Below, piece after piece: positions 1-12,944 of a stretch of 64,000 bases of DNA. The DNA is taken from assembly GCA_003439945.1 (NCBI GenBank), contig QVRM01006103.1:338001-402000 (forward strand), read 5' to 3'. Below the pieces are notes generated by a model. It saw nothing but the letters and a program-made list of their open reading frames with translations. It ran no database searches and had not been told where the DNA came from. The stretch's first letter is position 1. Every line of letters begins with the position of its first letter. A program made the translations under genes and the position numbers. Origin of the DNA: Dermanyssus gallinae (Eukaryota; Arthropoda; Arachnida; Mesostigmata; Dermanyssidae).

Positions 1-119
1 TTGTGTAAACATTCTTTAGACATTTTCATAAACTGAGAGGGGTGCCTGCGTGAGCGCGGCCGCTCTTGACGCTCTTGATGAGATCAAGAGCGAAACTTCG
101 CGATTTTTTCCTCAGTTAG

Positions 120-323
120 CCACTCCAGCTCAACAATGACCGTCACAATTACGAGAACTGTCACCGCGACAACTCTTACCAGCACTTGATCACGCAGAGC
201 CACCAGTGGGCGGCAATGAGCAAAGCGAACTTTCAAAAGCAAATTCACCGCCAAGTGCCACCGTTGGGTCCGACGCAGACAGCGATCAGCCAGCCAGTCA
301 ACCAGCTACTCAGTTCTCGATAG
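120..323 (+). CDS. Possible terminal coding exon of a gene cut by the left edge
   Basis: After a pyrimidine-rich stretch ending in ttag there is an open frame of 67 codons closed by TAG at 321-323. Its composition looks protein-like: Asn/His/Gln-rich, with segments such as HNYENCHRDNSYQHL and QSHQWAAMSKANFQKQ. An in-frame TAG directly precedes it, so it can only be an exon that begins at this acceptor. A second AG lies four bases upstream (tcag), and using it would put the frame into a stop. No domain was recognised. If real, it is the last exon of a plus-strand gene whose earlier exons lie outside the window. It could equally be a chance open frame. Confidence 0.25.
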   Translation, partial: PLQLNNDRHNYENCHRDNSYQHLITQSHQWAAMSKANFQKQIHRQVPPLGPTQTAISQPVNQLLSSR

Positions 324-2848
324 CAGTAAACCTAACCATCATACGAACTATGATATATAAATTGTTATACTATTCATACTATATGAATAGAAGAGACAAT
401 GGACTATACACTCTTACCTGTGCTACGAATACTTCTCAAAATTTGCAATTTTATTTTAGCAATTCGGACTGGTTGAAGCATAGTTCTCAGTATATTTGCA
501 TGTCATAGATCAAAGTTCCCAGAACACTCTAAGAAAACCAGAGAGAGAGAATCACGTCTCATACTGGTGGCTGTACTAACCACACCCACACTAACAATAA
601 TTTACTTCTTGTTCTTCTACTTCTCCTCCTTCTGCTGCTGCTGGAAAGGCACATAAGCGAGAGAACGAAAAGTTGACGACTGCAAAGCAACAACAACAAC
701 AATAACAGCAACAAAAATGACTCTCTAGAAAATCCAGTAGAAAACAAGGGATGCGGTCCCCTTGCTCGGATCGGAAATGCGAGCAATTTGTCAAGTGAGT
801 TTTCCGCAAATTTCCGCAGCCCGGCAAGGGCTCCGAAGCAAACATCGCCAGCTAGAAAGTCAACGCACAGGTCTCTCATCAAAAAGATCATCTTCAAAGA
901 GAGGCAGTAGACGAGGATCGATCAACGAAATTCGGCGTATTATCTTGGTCGAGTACTAGCGGTATTGTTATTGCTGGTGTTCTCTCGCTTTCAGTGTTGT
1001 TGTTTCTATTGTTGTCGAGCCACTCGACTCCACCTGCACGTGCGGCTCATTTAGCCGGCCTCACCCAAATGAGAAGAAGAATGCAAACTAGTAACGACTA
1101 ACAGCCGTTTCGCGGACATTCTATTTGCGACGGAAGATCGTTTGAACGACGAAACACACGTTGAACATATAAGTGCGGCAAAAGTAAAAGGTAGGCGATG
1201 CTGAACAACGACATATTTGTCACACCGCAACGTATTACTATATACTTGTATATAGTTAGATTTTGATGCAAAGGTATTATATATATTAACTTTGCGTCCT
1301 TTACATGACTGTAATACCCAAAAGGCAAAATCAGCATGGGAGCCGAAACTAGTTCCTAAGAACGATTGTCGCTTGAACAGACCGTGATCTGCGTTTGAAC
1401 AATCGACTGGCTCAGTTTTTTGGTGTAAAGTTTAGAAAGTGAAAAACACTATGTTTAGAGCGTGTTCCGCAGTACGATTTACTGCTGATGCTTATAGGGC
1501 TCTGCCTCTATTTTTTCGAGACGATTTCGTGAGCAAATACACCTCTAGAGAGAGACGGCCCACAACCTTAGCTATACGCTATGACAAACGAAGCTTTGGT
1601 AAAAAAACGTTTCTAAGAAAACTAATCTAAAGCTTTCTTAGAAAGCTTTTGCTGATCGCGTAAATGAGTGGAGCGACTCCTAAGCTTCCTAAGTAGGCCC
1701 TTTGCGTACACATTTCACTGTTTGTCCACCACCGCTGAACTCCGTGCTATCCAGTAGGCACGTACATTGAAACCTCGGCCTTCTAGGACAGGCGAGAAAA
1801 GCAATTCTGATTGGAAAGCGAATACAGTTTCCACAGTATTGGAATAATTAGTTAATACAAGCGCGATCTACACCAAATATAGCGATGTTCGACCACTTTT
1901 AATGTTCTTACATGAACGAAACTAATAATGGGGAACACTGACGCCAAAAACTTCAAATTTAAACAAGTCCATATGAAATGTCACTCTTCGAGAGGTAATT
2001 CAGTACTTCTGAATTGAGCAATTATCCATTAGTTAAGAACGGCGCACGTGCCAAATAGGTTCCTATCAATATTACTAAAAATAGACATAGTTTCTTAAAC
2101 TTAAACATACGTCAGACCAGACTTAAAGGTATGATTTAGCAAAATCCACAACTCACGCCGCCTCCGAGAGTTTGTCTTTATTCTAATTTTCGTTAAAATC
2201 AGAATTTAACACAATGTCTAACTTCTTCGTAATCTAAAGTCTCATTTTTCTTTCTTCAAACGTAAGGCTTAATTTAGGTGAGAAGATCTTAAGACCTGGC
2301 AAGGCTAATCAGAAAACAATTCTTTTGTAGCGTAAGAGGCCTTGTTTATATAATTCATGAAATGCTTTAATGCTGCGCCATCCTTTTACTATAAGGGCAC
2401 TCTGCGTTCTCCATTTAACATTAGTATAGCATGACATAAAAGTATTTTTAATAATAATTATTTTTATTTTTTGGGGTTACCAAACGGAGCACTGATGCCA
2501 AACACGTCAACAAATTTAAGGAGGGCCTACAATTAGTTTTACATTACTTATTCGTAGTCATATATGTGTTGCTATGTATACGTGATTCTGCAAGAGAAAC
2601 GTTACTTTTATGATTATTGTTAGCATAACTATTATAATGATGACTATTAGCGTCGTAGTATAACACTGCAGTAAATGATAGGATCGCAATTACCGCAATT
2701 AGTGGCCACATTTGTATTACAACCCATACAATTACTACACGACTACGGTTACTTCCGCCACAACGACGCCACAATTGAGCGAAAAGTAAGCAATATTTCT
2801 ACCACTGACGGTGCTGTTCGTTTCTACTATAATTTGAAACAATAGCCT
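324..2848. other. Gene-free stretch
   Basis: No coding exon with convincing composition or splice sites was seen. The stretch holds a short pyrimidine/CAA-rich patch (about 600-720), AT-rich unique sequence and one perfect hairpin at 1629-1649. The open frames here are short and lack domain motifs. Confidence 0.5.
1629..1649. repeat. Perfect 9-bp hairpin
   Basis: AAAGCTTTC and its exact reverse complement GAAAGCTTT are separated by TTA. A related half-site (tttctaagaa) lies just upstream near 1610-1620. No transposon end or gene terminus is apparent next to it. Confidence 0.6.
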
Positions 2849-3290
2849 CAGCAACAACAACAACCCCAACAACAACAACAGCAACAACAACAACAACAAT
2901 CCCAGCAACGGCGACAACAGAGACCCCAACAACGGCAACAACAACAACAACCCCAGCAACGGCGACAACAGCAACCCCAGCAACAGCAACAAAAACACCA
3001 GCAACAGCAACAACAACCCTAGCGACGGCAACAATAACTCCAGCAACAGCACTAATCCCAGCAACGACAACAACAACGCCAGCAACGGCAGCAACAACAA
3101 CCACAGCAACGGCAACAACAACAACCACAGCAACGGCAACAACAACAACAATCTCTGCAACAGCAACAAAAACCCCAGCAACAACAACAACGACAACACC
3201 CCCAGCAACGGCAACAGCAACAACCTAGCAACATTAACAACAACAGCAGCAACCCAGCACCAACAGGAGCAACAACATTGTTATTGTTAG
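2849..3290. repeat. Imperfect (CAA/CAG)n array of about 440 bp
   Basis: Almost every triplet is CAA, CAG or a one-base variant (CCC CAG, CGG CAA). The flanks lack splice signals. Long Leu-, Val- or Cys-rich frames on the opposite strand are products of the triplet array. The interruptions suggest an old, decaying repeat. Confidence 0.85.
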
Positions 3291-3583
3291 CTCCTTCTGC
3301 TGTTAGTGCTGTTAATCGCAGATGAGCCGCCTGTGTGAGCGAGTGAGCTGACAGTCAGACAGAGAGGAGACAGGAGACCACTGACAATGAACTGCTCGCC
3401 ATCTCGCCGTACATCACACAGCACAATCGCCTATACGCTCACTAGCTCACCCTAGCATAGCTCGTGTTTAAAATCTCCGCACTGTTTCTTGTGAAGCGGC
3501 GCAATTAAAGCGGGCCCGGTGGCAGAGACGTTGCTTGTCATTGCCCGAAATCGCCGACTCAAAAAGCTATCCATCTTCTAGCA

Positions 3584-3729
<146 letters not shown>

Positions 3730-4638
3730 GTAATCCTTCCGTCTTGCCCTGGTGTGAGGCTGCCGAGAATAAACAACAAAATATATTGTGCTCCACTATA
3801 AGCGATCTAATTACTCGAAGTCCTTCAATCACCTGTTAAACAGATTACCGGGCTCATGTTTCAATAGAGTTCATTTGAAAGGCGCTTGTATTTAGACAAG
3901 AAATTCGATGTACAAACGAAACACGTTTTGTGCAAAGGGGGCGGTCAAGCACAACTCGGTGGTAAGCACGCTTGACTGTATCACGGCTATAATTATATTC
4001 TGCACTGAGCTTGCCATGTAAAAGACGTGTGCACTTGGTAGAAGTGCTTAAAGTGCCACTATACTCCTTCTCTATAGCTCAAACGCATTGATGGCACTAG
4101 AAATAATTCATTCCTTTTTTTTCATAAAGAGTTCAAGGAAATAGTTAAACAGTTCGGGGAAATAGTTAAATAGTTATTCACCATTTGGCTAGTGATTACG
4201 CAAATATTCATTGTCACTGAGCATGAACACGCACTGTGTTGTGGCGTCACTACAGCATTGTGTATGGCGTTATTACGCTTTAAGATGTTACTAAAGATCG
4301 AAATCCATTGATGGAAATTTCGTCTAGAAATAACACGTTTGCAGTGTAGCCACAATTGCCAACTAATTACATTAGTGGATATACTACGATATATCCACCT
4401 TCTTTGTCCGCTATAAGTGTGCAGAATTCATTGATAGAATGACGCCCATGCGGAAGACTGAAACAGGGCTCATATTCGTTCGTACTTTGCGCCGAACTTG
4501 ACTCAAACGTTCTCCTGCTATGAAAAACTAAACGTATAAGTTTCCTGCATGAATGGACTTTGGAATGGTGAAAGCACCTGTAGTGCAAACGAGCACAAGC
4601 CTCAGTTGCATCGAAAAGCCATGGCGACAATAAAACGC

Positions 4639-4642
<4 letters not shown>

Positions 4643-4692
<50 letters not shown>
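4643..4692. repeat. (TA)n microsatellite
   Basis: About 50 bp of TA repeat, immediately followed by gtgtgcata. Confidence 0.95.
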
Positions 4693-4694
<2 letters not shown>

Positions 4695-5168
4695 TGTGCA
4701 TACATATAATGCGTGTGCAATTAACTGTGAGTTGGTAATTTGTTTATTTTTCTGCATAACGTAGTGACGCTCTTGTACAATGTCGTTAAGATGTCTACAA
4801 AAATAATCCACTAAGTCGCCAGAGGATAAATGCAAAAGCGGTCATCCGGCTTACGCGACGTCAAAGTAAAACGTGATCCCTTTTCGCCCTCGGTTTCCCT
4901 TGATTTTTCCTTCACACAGCATAAGCACGTCCCTCTCTAGCGAACCTCACATTGGCCCTTATGATAGTAACCAGGGACGGTCGTCCGTTATGAACATATT
5001 TTATTGCCTCGGCTACATAATTAAGCGTTGCTGAGAGGGAGAGTTTGTGAAAAAAGAGGTTAAGGTAGATAGTAAACTAAAGAAGCGAAAGACTGAGCTA
5101 ATTATGCCAGTTCCCAGCTTTAGAGAAGCATATAGACGCCAACGTATGATTTACGCATTGTAACACAC

Positions 5169-5172
<4 letters not shown>

Positions 5173-5209
<37 letters not shown>
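5173..5209. repeat. (TA)n microsatellite
   Basis: About 37 bp of TA repeat, preceded by a short CA run. Confidence 0.95.
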
Positions 5210-5210
<1 letters not shown>

Positions 5211-5589
5211 GATAACAGTATGGCTGGGGAGTAACGTCAGGAAGTCCAAAATTCGCAGAAATGGAAATAAAATATAATACAAACATACTTGACCGCGATA
5301 AGCTTGCACACGTTAATATTTGTTTTTGTTTTTACCATATTATGCTATATATTTGTCTGCATTTACGCAGCATGAAACGCTTCCCGCATTTTATTATATA
5401 CGCGTACATCATTGAATGCGATACGATCCTATTTTAGTTTGCAGGACAATTTTTGATAGCATCTACTGAAAGTATTGGGGTAAGTCGTTGAGTAGTTGAT
5501 ATGACACAAACTAGATCGTTTTGAATAAAGCAACTAGTCAAGATCCATCTATTACAGTTATTAGTACTATGCCACTAAAGACAGGAATG

Positions 5590-5646
<57 letters not shown>
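5590..5646. repeat. (ATT)n microsatellite
   Basis: A perfect ATT run of about 57 bp, the only ATT trinucleotide array of this length in the window. Confidence 0.95.
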
Positions 5647-5647
<1 letters not shown>

Positions 5648-6242
5648 GACCGTTTTGAATTAACACTGTCACAATAGTCACGTCAGCTGATACAGTAACC
5701 ACAATTGTACGGAAACCAGCATGATCCTGTAAACAGAGCTGCGTATTAAGTTATAATTTCCTTGGTTTACATCATTACTGTGATCATTGTCAGCATAGTA
5801 CATTGTTCACGCGTAATAGTCCCGTTAGACTAGCAAAAGTATGGTGGTAATTAACACAGACGCAACGGTAGTGCGATAAGAATGATAAGGTGACAGTCGG
5901 GGCAGAACTTCAAAGACGACCACCACGTCAGAAGTCGCCGACGACGAAGGACCTCACGCTAGCTACGGGCGGAGTGGCAGCCATTGCGTGTTCTGCTAAT
6001 TTAAAGCTACGATCCCTGTTCGTGTCCCAGGTGGATTAGAAGACACTTGCTTGCGTCGGTGTGTCTTCCGCTTCCTCCCCTTCCCTCATTTGGTCGGCTC
6101 CGTCTGCAGCAACCCAATGCAGACCCACCTAATGTATGTAATCGTTACGCTCGTAAAAACGTTCCTTGCAGCGCTCGGCGGAAGGGCAGATAGTCATTGT
6201 CGTTCTGACCATAAGCACACCAACACGAGTTAATCTGTTATT

Positions 6243-6245
<3 letters not shown>

Positions 6246-6285
<40 letters not shown>
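6246..6285. repeat. (TA)n followed by poly-T
   Basis: A TA array of about 30 bp running directly into about 11 T. The same composite occurs at 9022-9070. Confidence 0.9.
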
Positions 6286-6287
<2 letters not shown>

Positions 6288-7076
6288 TATATATACTAAA
6301 AATTGCATAATAATAATAACAGCCGTAAAACATAGCAAATCCGTTACAATAATAGAGCAAACTTTAATTAAAAATAATTCATTTAATTTAAATTTAATAA
6401 ACCGACACGGGGATGCTCCTCGCTATTTGAGCGCTTTTAAGCGCCTCCGCTACCGTCTATGAATACGAGACGATGTTGTAGCCTCAACGCTGCGCCACCC
6501 AAGACAAGTCAGGTGATATCCGCCATCAGCCGCCTTCAATATTGTCGCCTATATTTACCTATTTAATTGTGTCTTATTGATAACATGAGTGTTTTTCGTA
6601 CGATAAACATGACATAATGATTCTATACGGCGGCTATTGCCCGTATACGACTAGTAACAGGCTGTACCGTAAGAATTAAGTATAAAAAATTACCTGTAAC
6701 ACACGCATGTACTTCGTCCGTAAAATTCGCGTGCGGCAGTTATGAAGTCGTGTAGCAATTATGCAAGCCGTTAAGGTAAGACGCAGCTAAAACGAACTTG
6801 CCGTCACTGCTAAAGCTTCTTCTGTGTATCCAATTGAAGATTATGCGCTTCTCGTTCGCTAGTTTTGAGCTTGAATTGAGCTTCTCTTTCTCTCTTTGTG
6901 CGTTCCTTACAGACACGCACATACGAATCGAGGCGAATATACAAGCACTAAGTTGACTCTTTTTATCCGCCAAACGTAAGATATACTGCCAAGTAGCCAA
7001 ATACATGCGGCAATAACGGTAGCAATGGCAAATTAACCACGTACAATTTAACAACAAAACACAATACTACAGATCG

Positions 7077-7078
<2 letters not shown>

Positions 7079-7109
<31 letters not shown>
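7079..7109. repeat. (TA)n microsatellite
   Basis: About 31 bp of perfect TA repeat. Confidence 0.95.
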
Positions 7110-7112
<3 letters not shown>

Positions 7113-7936
7113 ATGCTTCTGTATCGGGTTAGTCAAAAGTCTTTACGGACATTAAGTAGGGGCGAGCTGTGATGTGTTAAAGGCAACGATTGTCTTGCAT
7201 TGTCGTAGTCGGTTTTTTTTACTAGAAAGTCAATGTTATCAAAGATCGAGTGACTTGGCCTTCCACGGTTACTACGTATTAGATTACTTTTCTCGTAGAT
7301 ACTTTGCATCCAATAGCATTGTTTATGGCTACGAGAAGTAATTCTTCCACAACAACGAATCTTCACAATAGTTTGGTCAAGTGAGGCACATTAAGACCGT
7401 TGCAAAGCAGGCCTTTACGCTTAGAAGAGGGTGCGATGCGGCAGGCAGCCTCAAAAAGGCGTGGTGCACTATGAGAAACGGTTAACAGTAGAAAATCCTA
7501 TCGATAACTCGATAGTTTAAAAACGCGGCTATAAAAAGTGCCTCTAGCTGTGCAAGTCTAGATGCGACGTATTTCATCACGGCAATACCCGCTCACTAAC
7601 TCAAGTTATTGCAATTTTGATTGGATAATCTACGGCACCTATTCTATAGTTATTGCCCTTTGTCTTGGTTAGTTTACTTCAAAGTAACAATAATTCAAAG
7701 CTCCCTTTAAACAGAGAAACCTGCACACGTTTAAAGCGTACCAAAAGCCACTTTAACCACTTTATTGCTTAGAACAATGAGAAATTCTGGAAATATCGAC
7801 GGAATTTTCCTTAAACGAGCACTGGACGAAGGCTATGGAACGAGTTGGTGAATTCTTATTGACAGAAATTACTCTGTACATATATAATACATTTTGTAAT
7901 TTGCCACATTCATTCGACGAAACTTTCTAACCGACG

Positions 7937-7938
<2 letters not shown>

Positions 7939-8011
<73 letters not shown>
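7939..8011. repeat. (TA)n microsatellite
   Basis: About 73 bp of perfect TA repeat. Confidence 0.95.
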
Positions 8012-8014
<3 letters not shown>

Positions 8015-9019
8015 GTTTTGATTGAACACATAATCACTGTGAATGAATGCGTGGAGACAAACCCACCCAGAGGAAGTAAACATCTGAAGTGGGGCGAAAC
8101 AGCGAAGGTGTGAAGCTGCAAGTATATATGCATATATACATTTGCGATGGTAGCAAACGAAAACTTAATATCCAACAGGAAAACAGAAATCACCGACTGC
8201 CAATCTAGGTGTATATGGCAATACGAGTGCAACGTGATTTTTTATTGATTATTTATAAATATACTTAGTTGACTGGTCTGCGATTTAGCCGGATTCAAGG
8301 CGAGGATGCATATATAAAGAAAAATAAATAAAACCATTGAATTCAGATAAAAAACAAGTCACACGTGTAATAGCTAACAAATGGTTATATGTAAGAGTAT
8401 TCGCATTATGATTCCCTGATGCATGTGACGAGGAAAAACAGTTATTTATAAAAGCTATCACTTTGCTGAAATATTTGTATTTTGAGTGCAGTCAGTTTGA
8501 TAAGTTATTATTTTATTGTTATAATGAAAAGCAAAAATCTATGTAGACGACAGAATTTGCAGAGTTTTGCTCTTTCAATTTAAAAAAGCGCCTAAAATCG
8601 AAATGTTCTAAAACGGTAATTTAGATCTACAGATACGCCAACGTTTGAAAGGCATTTACTCTTAGAAATTGATATTGTACACCCGAAAATCCAGCAGAAT
8701 CTCACGGTTCAACTATTTACAAGATTGAAAAAGAACTTGCAGTAAACAGGTCGGCCATTTCAAAAACACTTAACAACTTCAAATCACGTAAATCTCTGTA
8801 AATTAGCGTCTTACAGAGGCAATGTAAATACATTTAAATACATACGCCTGTACACTGCGCTATTTGTTTCCGCAAGGACTCATTCCTAATAAAAACGAAC
8901 TTTTTACGAGAATATAATCAGTGAACCTTACTGGTTTGACGCGTTAGGCGAAACTAGAAACATATGTTAATTTAGGTCATATGATTTTGCTTGTTGATAA
9001 AATGCTTGGAAGCTACTCG

Positions 9020-9021
<2 letters not shown>

Positions 9022-9070
<49 letters not shown>
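9022..9070. repeat. (TA)n plus T tract at LINE junction
   Basis: About 35 bp of TA followed by about 14 T, directly abutting the 5' truncation point of the R1-like LINE fragment. Confidence 0.9.
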
Positions 9071-10120
9071 GGGGTCTGGGCGACCCTTACGTCAAAAAAA
9101 GCTAAGTTGATCTTGCGCAAAACGCAGCGGATCGCAGCTCTTAGGGTACTACAAGACTACAGAACGATCAGCACAAACGCAGCTCTACTGCTTGCCCGAA
9201 ACATCCCCTGGGACTTTAAGGCGTCCGAAAAACAGCGCCTGTGGGATATTGGCACACCCATAGAAAGCGAAAAATAAAGAGAAAGAAACGCCACTATAAA
9301 GGACTGGCAAGCCGAGTGGGACGCTATTCTCTTTCGTGCCCCAGGAAAGAGTCTAAGCAAACAGCTTCCAAACATACGGGCGTGGATAGCAAGGCCGGGA
9401 GGGGGACTTAACCTTTTACCTAACGCAAGTTCTCACGGGACATGGCAACTTCCAGTCATAACTTTACCGAATAGGGAAGGCCCCATCAGAATCGTGCCTT
9501 TTTTCCAACAAAGCCGTAGAAGACACCCCAAAACACACACTCCTCAGATGCCAGGCATGGAAAGAGGCCAGAACCATGGCAATTAGACAGATTCGCGAGA
9601 GATGGTCCAGAGCGGGACTCACCTATCCCGAAGTACAGGCCCCCCGCGAAATGGTATAAAAGAGTTCGTAGAACACATCCTGTGTTCGACTTAAATATGG
9701 GAATTGGGAGCGGAAGTAGCACATGAGCTGCTAAAAACAAAGCACTGAAGATGCAAGGAGAGACAGAATCTTTTTGAGGCCGGCACGGCTAGAGGAAGCG
9801 CAACCTTGAATCAAACGGGTTCGCAAGGGCTGGAACAAAGTGCGCTTGACAGGTGGGGGAACCCGTGAGTGACCCCGGCCAATTGATCCGATAGGGCACT
9901 CGCCACTTCTTCTGATGGCCCATAGCACTGTTCTATGGAGATCTGGGCCATTAGAGAGTAAAATTTAAGAGAGGAGGTACGTTTAGTGGGTATGGGTATC
10001 AGTGGCGTAACATCCATCCGCTGGGGCCGAGTCCCACACAGCTCGAGAAAGAAAGCAATATATCCTACTCGTAGCGGTAGTGCGTAATTGCATGTAACCC
10101 TCCTCCACAACAAAAAAAAT
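9071..10120 (+). mobile_element. 5'-truncated LINE, R1-like, C-terminal ORF2 plus 3' UTR
   Basis: Reading the plus strand across small frame breaks gives the C-terminal end of a LINE ORF2. QRIAALRVLQDYRTISTNAA corresponds to the YRT-S-al signature that follows the reverse transcriptase in R1/jockey-type elements. WQAEWDAILFRAPGKS follows, and then a zinc-binding end with DTPKHTLLRCQAWKEAR (Cys/His pattern). Stops and frameshifts (one TAA near 9275; frame changes around 9500-9530) make it dead. About 450 bp of non-coding sequence follows, ending near 10110 in an A-rich tract, as expected for a 3' UTR. The 5' side breaks off at a (TA)n-T tract, typical of truncation during target-primed reverse transcription. 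The R1 clade is inferred from motif order only. Confidence 0.75.
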
Positions 10121-10764
10121 ATATATATATACGAGGAGACTAAGATGGCAGGTCAACAAGTTCCGGGTAACCTTTGGGGCGGATAAATGTGTGCTGGTTA
10201 AAGGTTAGGCCAACGCCACGGGTTTCTCACAGTTCAGTCCAGTGCAGTGATCGGACTGGGTAAGCATATATACATTTCGCACGCACTCGTCAAAAAATGC
10301 GACTGGGAGAGGGAAAGAGGAAGAGTGGTGAGAACGAAAGACCTCCTGTCCTCATACTTGCCAATTTCAGTATTATTCAATTTCATTATAGAGTCCAAAG
10401 AAAATCAGCAAATTTTAATACAGATTTGCACTTGTTTAGTAGCTTCGTTAATGCTGCTATACGATTGAACTATTAAATTAACGAAACATTTGCTAAAATT
10501 TTCGTGCGTAAAGTTACCCTCGGAGGAGGGGAAAGCAGTTAGTCGAAATTGTTGCCAAAAATCAGTCGAAAACATATTAAAAAAAGACAGAGTCAATGTG
10601 GCAAAGAGTAATGTTCAGACATTCTTATATTTGTATTTTATGTTGTAAATACGTTCTTTTCAAAAACTAAGCCTTTTCAAGTTTAAAATTGATCTAGAAA
10701 ATTAACGAGTTGACCGGCTGTATTGATTCAGAAGGCAGTCTCTATTGTTATTCAAAACCTTCTC
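10121..10764. other. Gene-free stretch
   Basis: AT-rich sequence between two transposon remnants. No coding or RNA gene was recognised. Confidence 0.4.
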
Positions 10765-11690
10765 TCACTCGTGGACCACATTATCGATTCTCATGGCAAA
10801 GATTCTGGTTTCTGCATCCCGATGCATGTATCCAGGCGTGTCCTCACTGCTTCTAGTGAAGTTGATTTCATTCCATGTACTTAATCCTTTAGGCATCTGA
10901 CTAGGTGGTAGTCCGACGGTACGATGTCTGGTGAGTATAAGTAAGCTCACACGCGGCCTCTCGTTGCCTTGGTGAAAGATAATGCTCGTTTTATTCACGA
11001 AACTCTCTATCTCGGGTGTCTTTTTTTGGGGGGCGGCAAAAACTCGGTTGAGCTGATGCAAAAAACTCGTGGTGGATTATGCCACGCCTATCCCGCCAAA
11101 CATAAAGCAAAATCTTGCGCAAAAGGGTTAAGCTTTTTGGCGTCTCCTGAGGAGGCTGGCCTGGGGCACACCAGGGTCTTCATGTTTCACATTGTTGTGA
11201 AAAAAAAAACAGATTTCGTCACGGGTAACAGTTCGATCTACGAAGGGACACTCATTAAGACTGGAAGAACATTTTGCTAGACGCTCCGCTTGGCTGCGCT
11301 TGCTCAAGTCATAAGGTGCCCACTAGTTCAACTTTGACACGACACCATGGGCGCAATCACGAATGACGATGGTTGTGTGACACACCAAAGTCTATGACTA
11401 AGTCACGCGTAATTACTCTTTTTCCAGTTCAGATTTTTTCCAGTTTTGCCCTGGCGATAGTCCTCAAGAGTAATACACCTCCGAGGATGGGGTCATTCAA
11501 AAGGCTTAAGTTGCCGGAACGAAACTTTGCGAAACAATTGTAGCACGAAGCCCTTAAAGTGTTTTCCTTGCCGAACACGCTGCAAATACAATATTTTGGA
11601 CAGTTTCTGCAGCAGTAAGGCCTTTTGGAATTGCTGCTCGTAACTGTTTTTTTTACTATCCGTTTCGACAGAATTCATAAAGCAACAGCA
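10765..11690 (-). pseudogene. Mariner-family transposase remnant
   Basis: Read on the minus strand with several frame changes, the region follows the mariner transposase order. A helix-turn-helix-like part includes CFAKFRSGNLS (11520s). Next come a segment equivalent to the hTTVxRxL and WxPHxL region (CHTTIVIRDCAHG, KWAPYDLSKRSQ-like), TVTRDEICFFFHNNVKHEDP (the first catalytic Asp is the D of DE), YVWRDRRGIIHHEFF (the WWD-GVIHYE block) and IIFHQGNERPRVSLL (the HxDNARPH block). In this last block the catalytic D is replaced by G. Stops and frameshifts throughout make it non-functional. Terminal inverted repeats were not identified, so the ends are approximate. The family assignment is from remembered mariner motifs. 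Confidence 0.75.
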
Positions 11691-12735
11691 AGCAATGAGA
11701 TAACTTTACAAAGCTCTCGAAGATTATACGGTCTGTTGCGCTCACATATCTGACTTGCGGTCCTAAAGCTTATATTTGGCCTAACTGGGTCTTAGTTTAT
11801 TTTTACGTGCGATTACTGCAGCTTTGATGAAATATTTTTAGTTTCAAAAGTGTTTTAGTGTACTGTTGTTGTCACTGCTGCATCGGCTGTGATCACCCTC
11901 GCTTTGGACAACAAGAGTTGGCATTTTCTTTGTACACTGCGTGATTCTTGGCAAAGTTTACCGTGAACATTACAGTAGCATAGGACCGTGCGTGTCACGG
12001 TCTGTCTTGTGCCACCTTGCTAACAGTACCACGTATGTTTTATGGTTCGTACAAGTTTACTACAACTTTGGTTTGGCTATGCTGAACAAAGTCCAAAGTA
12101 GACAAGTTTTTGCTCTGCGCTTTCAGATGAAGAAGTTATTCAAGTGCCTATAGTTGCAATAAACTGTATACGTACGCCCGACCCTGACATAACTATGCTC
12201 CCTACACATGCCTACATATAAATATGTTGCTTCCGCTACACCCTAGACAATACACTAATAATCGCAGTGATCAGTTGATGCGCTAGTTTGTCCTTCAAAC
12301 ATGCAGGTGCACAACAAGGAAGAATAACTTAAAGCACTGCCGAAAGTCTCGGGTAAACGACCCTGCTAGATGGCTGATTGTTACCGATTATAGTTCTCGG
12401 CTGTGAAGGCCCGACGCCTGTATTGCACCGTGTCCAGAGCTCATCAACTCTTCCCTTCGGGTTTTGCTGTAGCTAAATGATTTCTTATGTAGAGTAGCTA
12501 ACTTGCGTCGCGTTCCTGGTTAATTTATTTACTGACGTCGAAAAAGTGACTTCTGTGCTATAACAATGGGCCTGCATCAATTAAACGATCATTCACACAG
12601 ACTTCATTGGCTTGCTCTTCGGATGCAATTGCGCCATCTTATCAAATGTAATTAGAGGCGGCCAAGGGCGAAACAAGCGTGAAACCCGCATGTCATGCGG
12701 GCATATGGCATACGTAGTTTGATATATATTTTATA

Positions 12736-12765
12736 TATACACATGTTCTATGATACATGTGTATA
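12736..12765. repeat. Perfect 11-bp hairpin
   Basis: TATACACATGT (12736-12746) is exactly complementary in reverse to ACATGTGTATA (12755-12765), with an 8-nt loop. It sits among short TA runs, so part of the symmetry may come from simple-repeat composition. Confidence 0.6.
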
Positions 12766-12907
12766 CTTTATTTAATATATACATAAACAATTCCGTCACA
12801 ACCTAAACTGAAGTATATATATATATATATACGAGATAGAGTAACATCCTAGTGCACACGTTTGCGGGAGACAATTGTAGCTCCATTTGCATTCTTAATA
12901 AATCAAG

Positions 12908-12910
<3 letters not shown>

Positions 12911-12941
<31 letters not shown>
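12911..12941. repeat. (TA)n microsatellite
   Basis: About 31 bp of perfect TA repeat. Confidence 0.95.

Positions 12942-12944
<3 letters not shown>

Noticed and set aside
2735..3252. Long Leu/Val/Cys-rich minus-strand frames
   Set aside because: They are translations of the CAA/CAG array in three frames; there is no non-repetitive core.
10247..10468. 73-codon plus-strand frame after the LINE 3' end
   Set aside because: Composition and context show nothing beyond a chance open frame.
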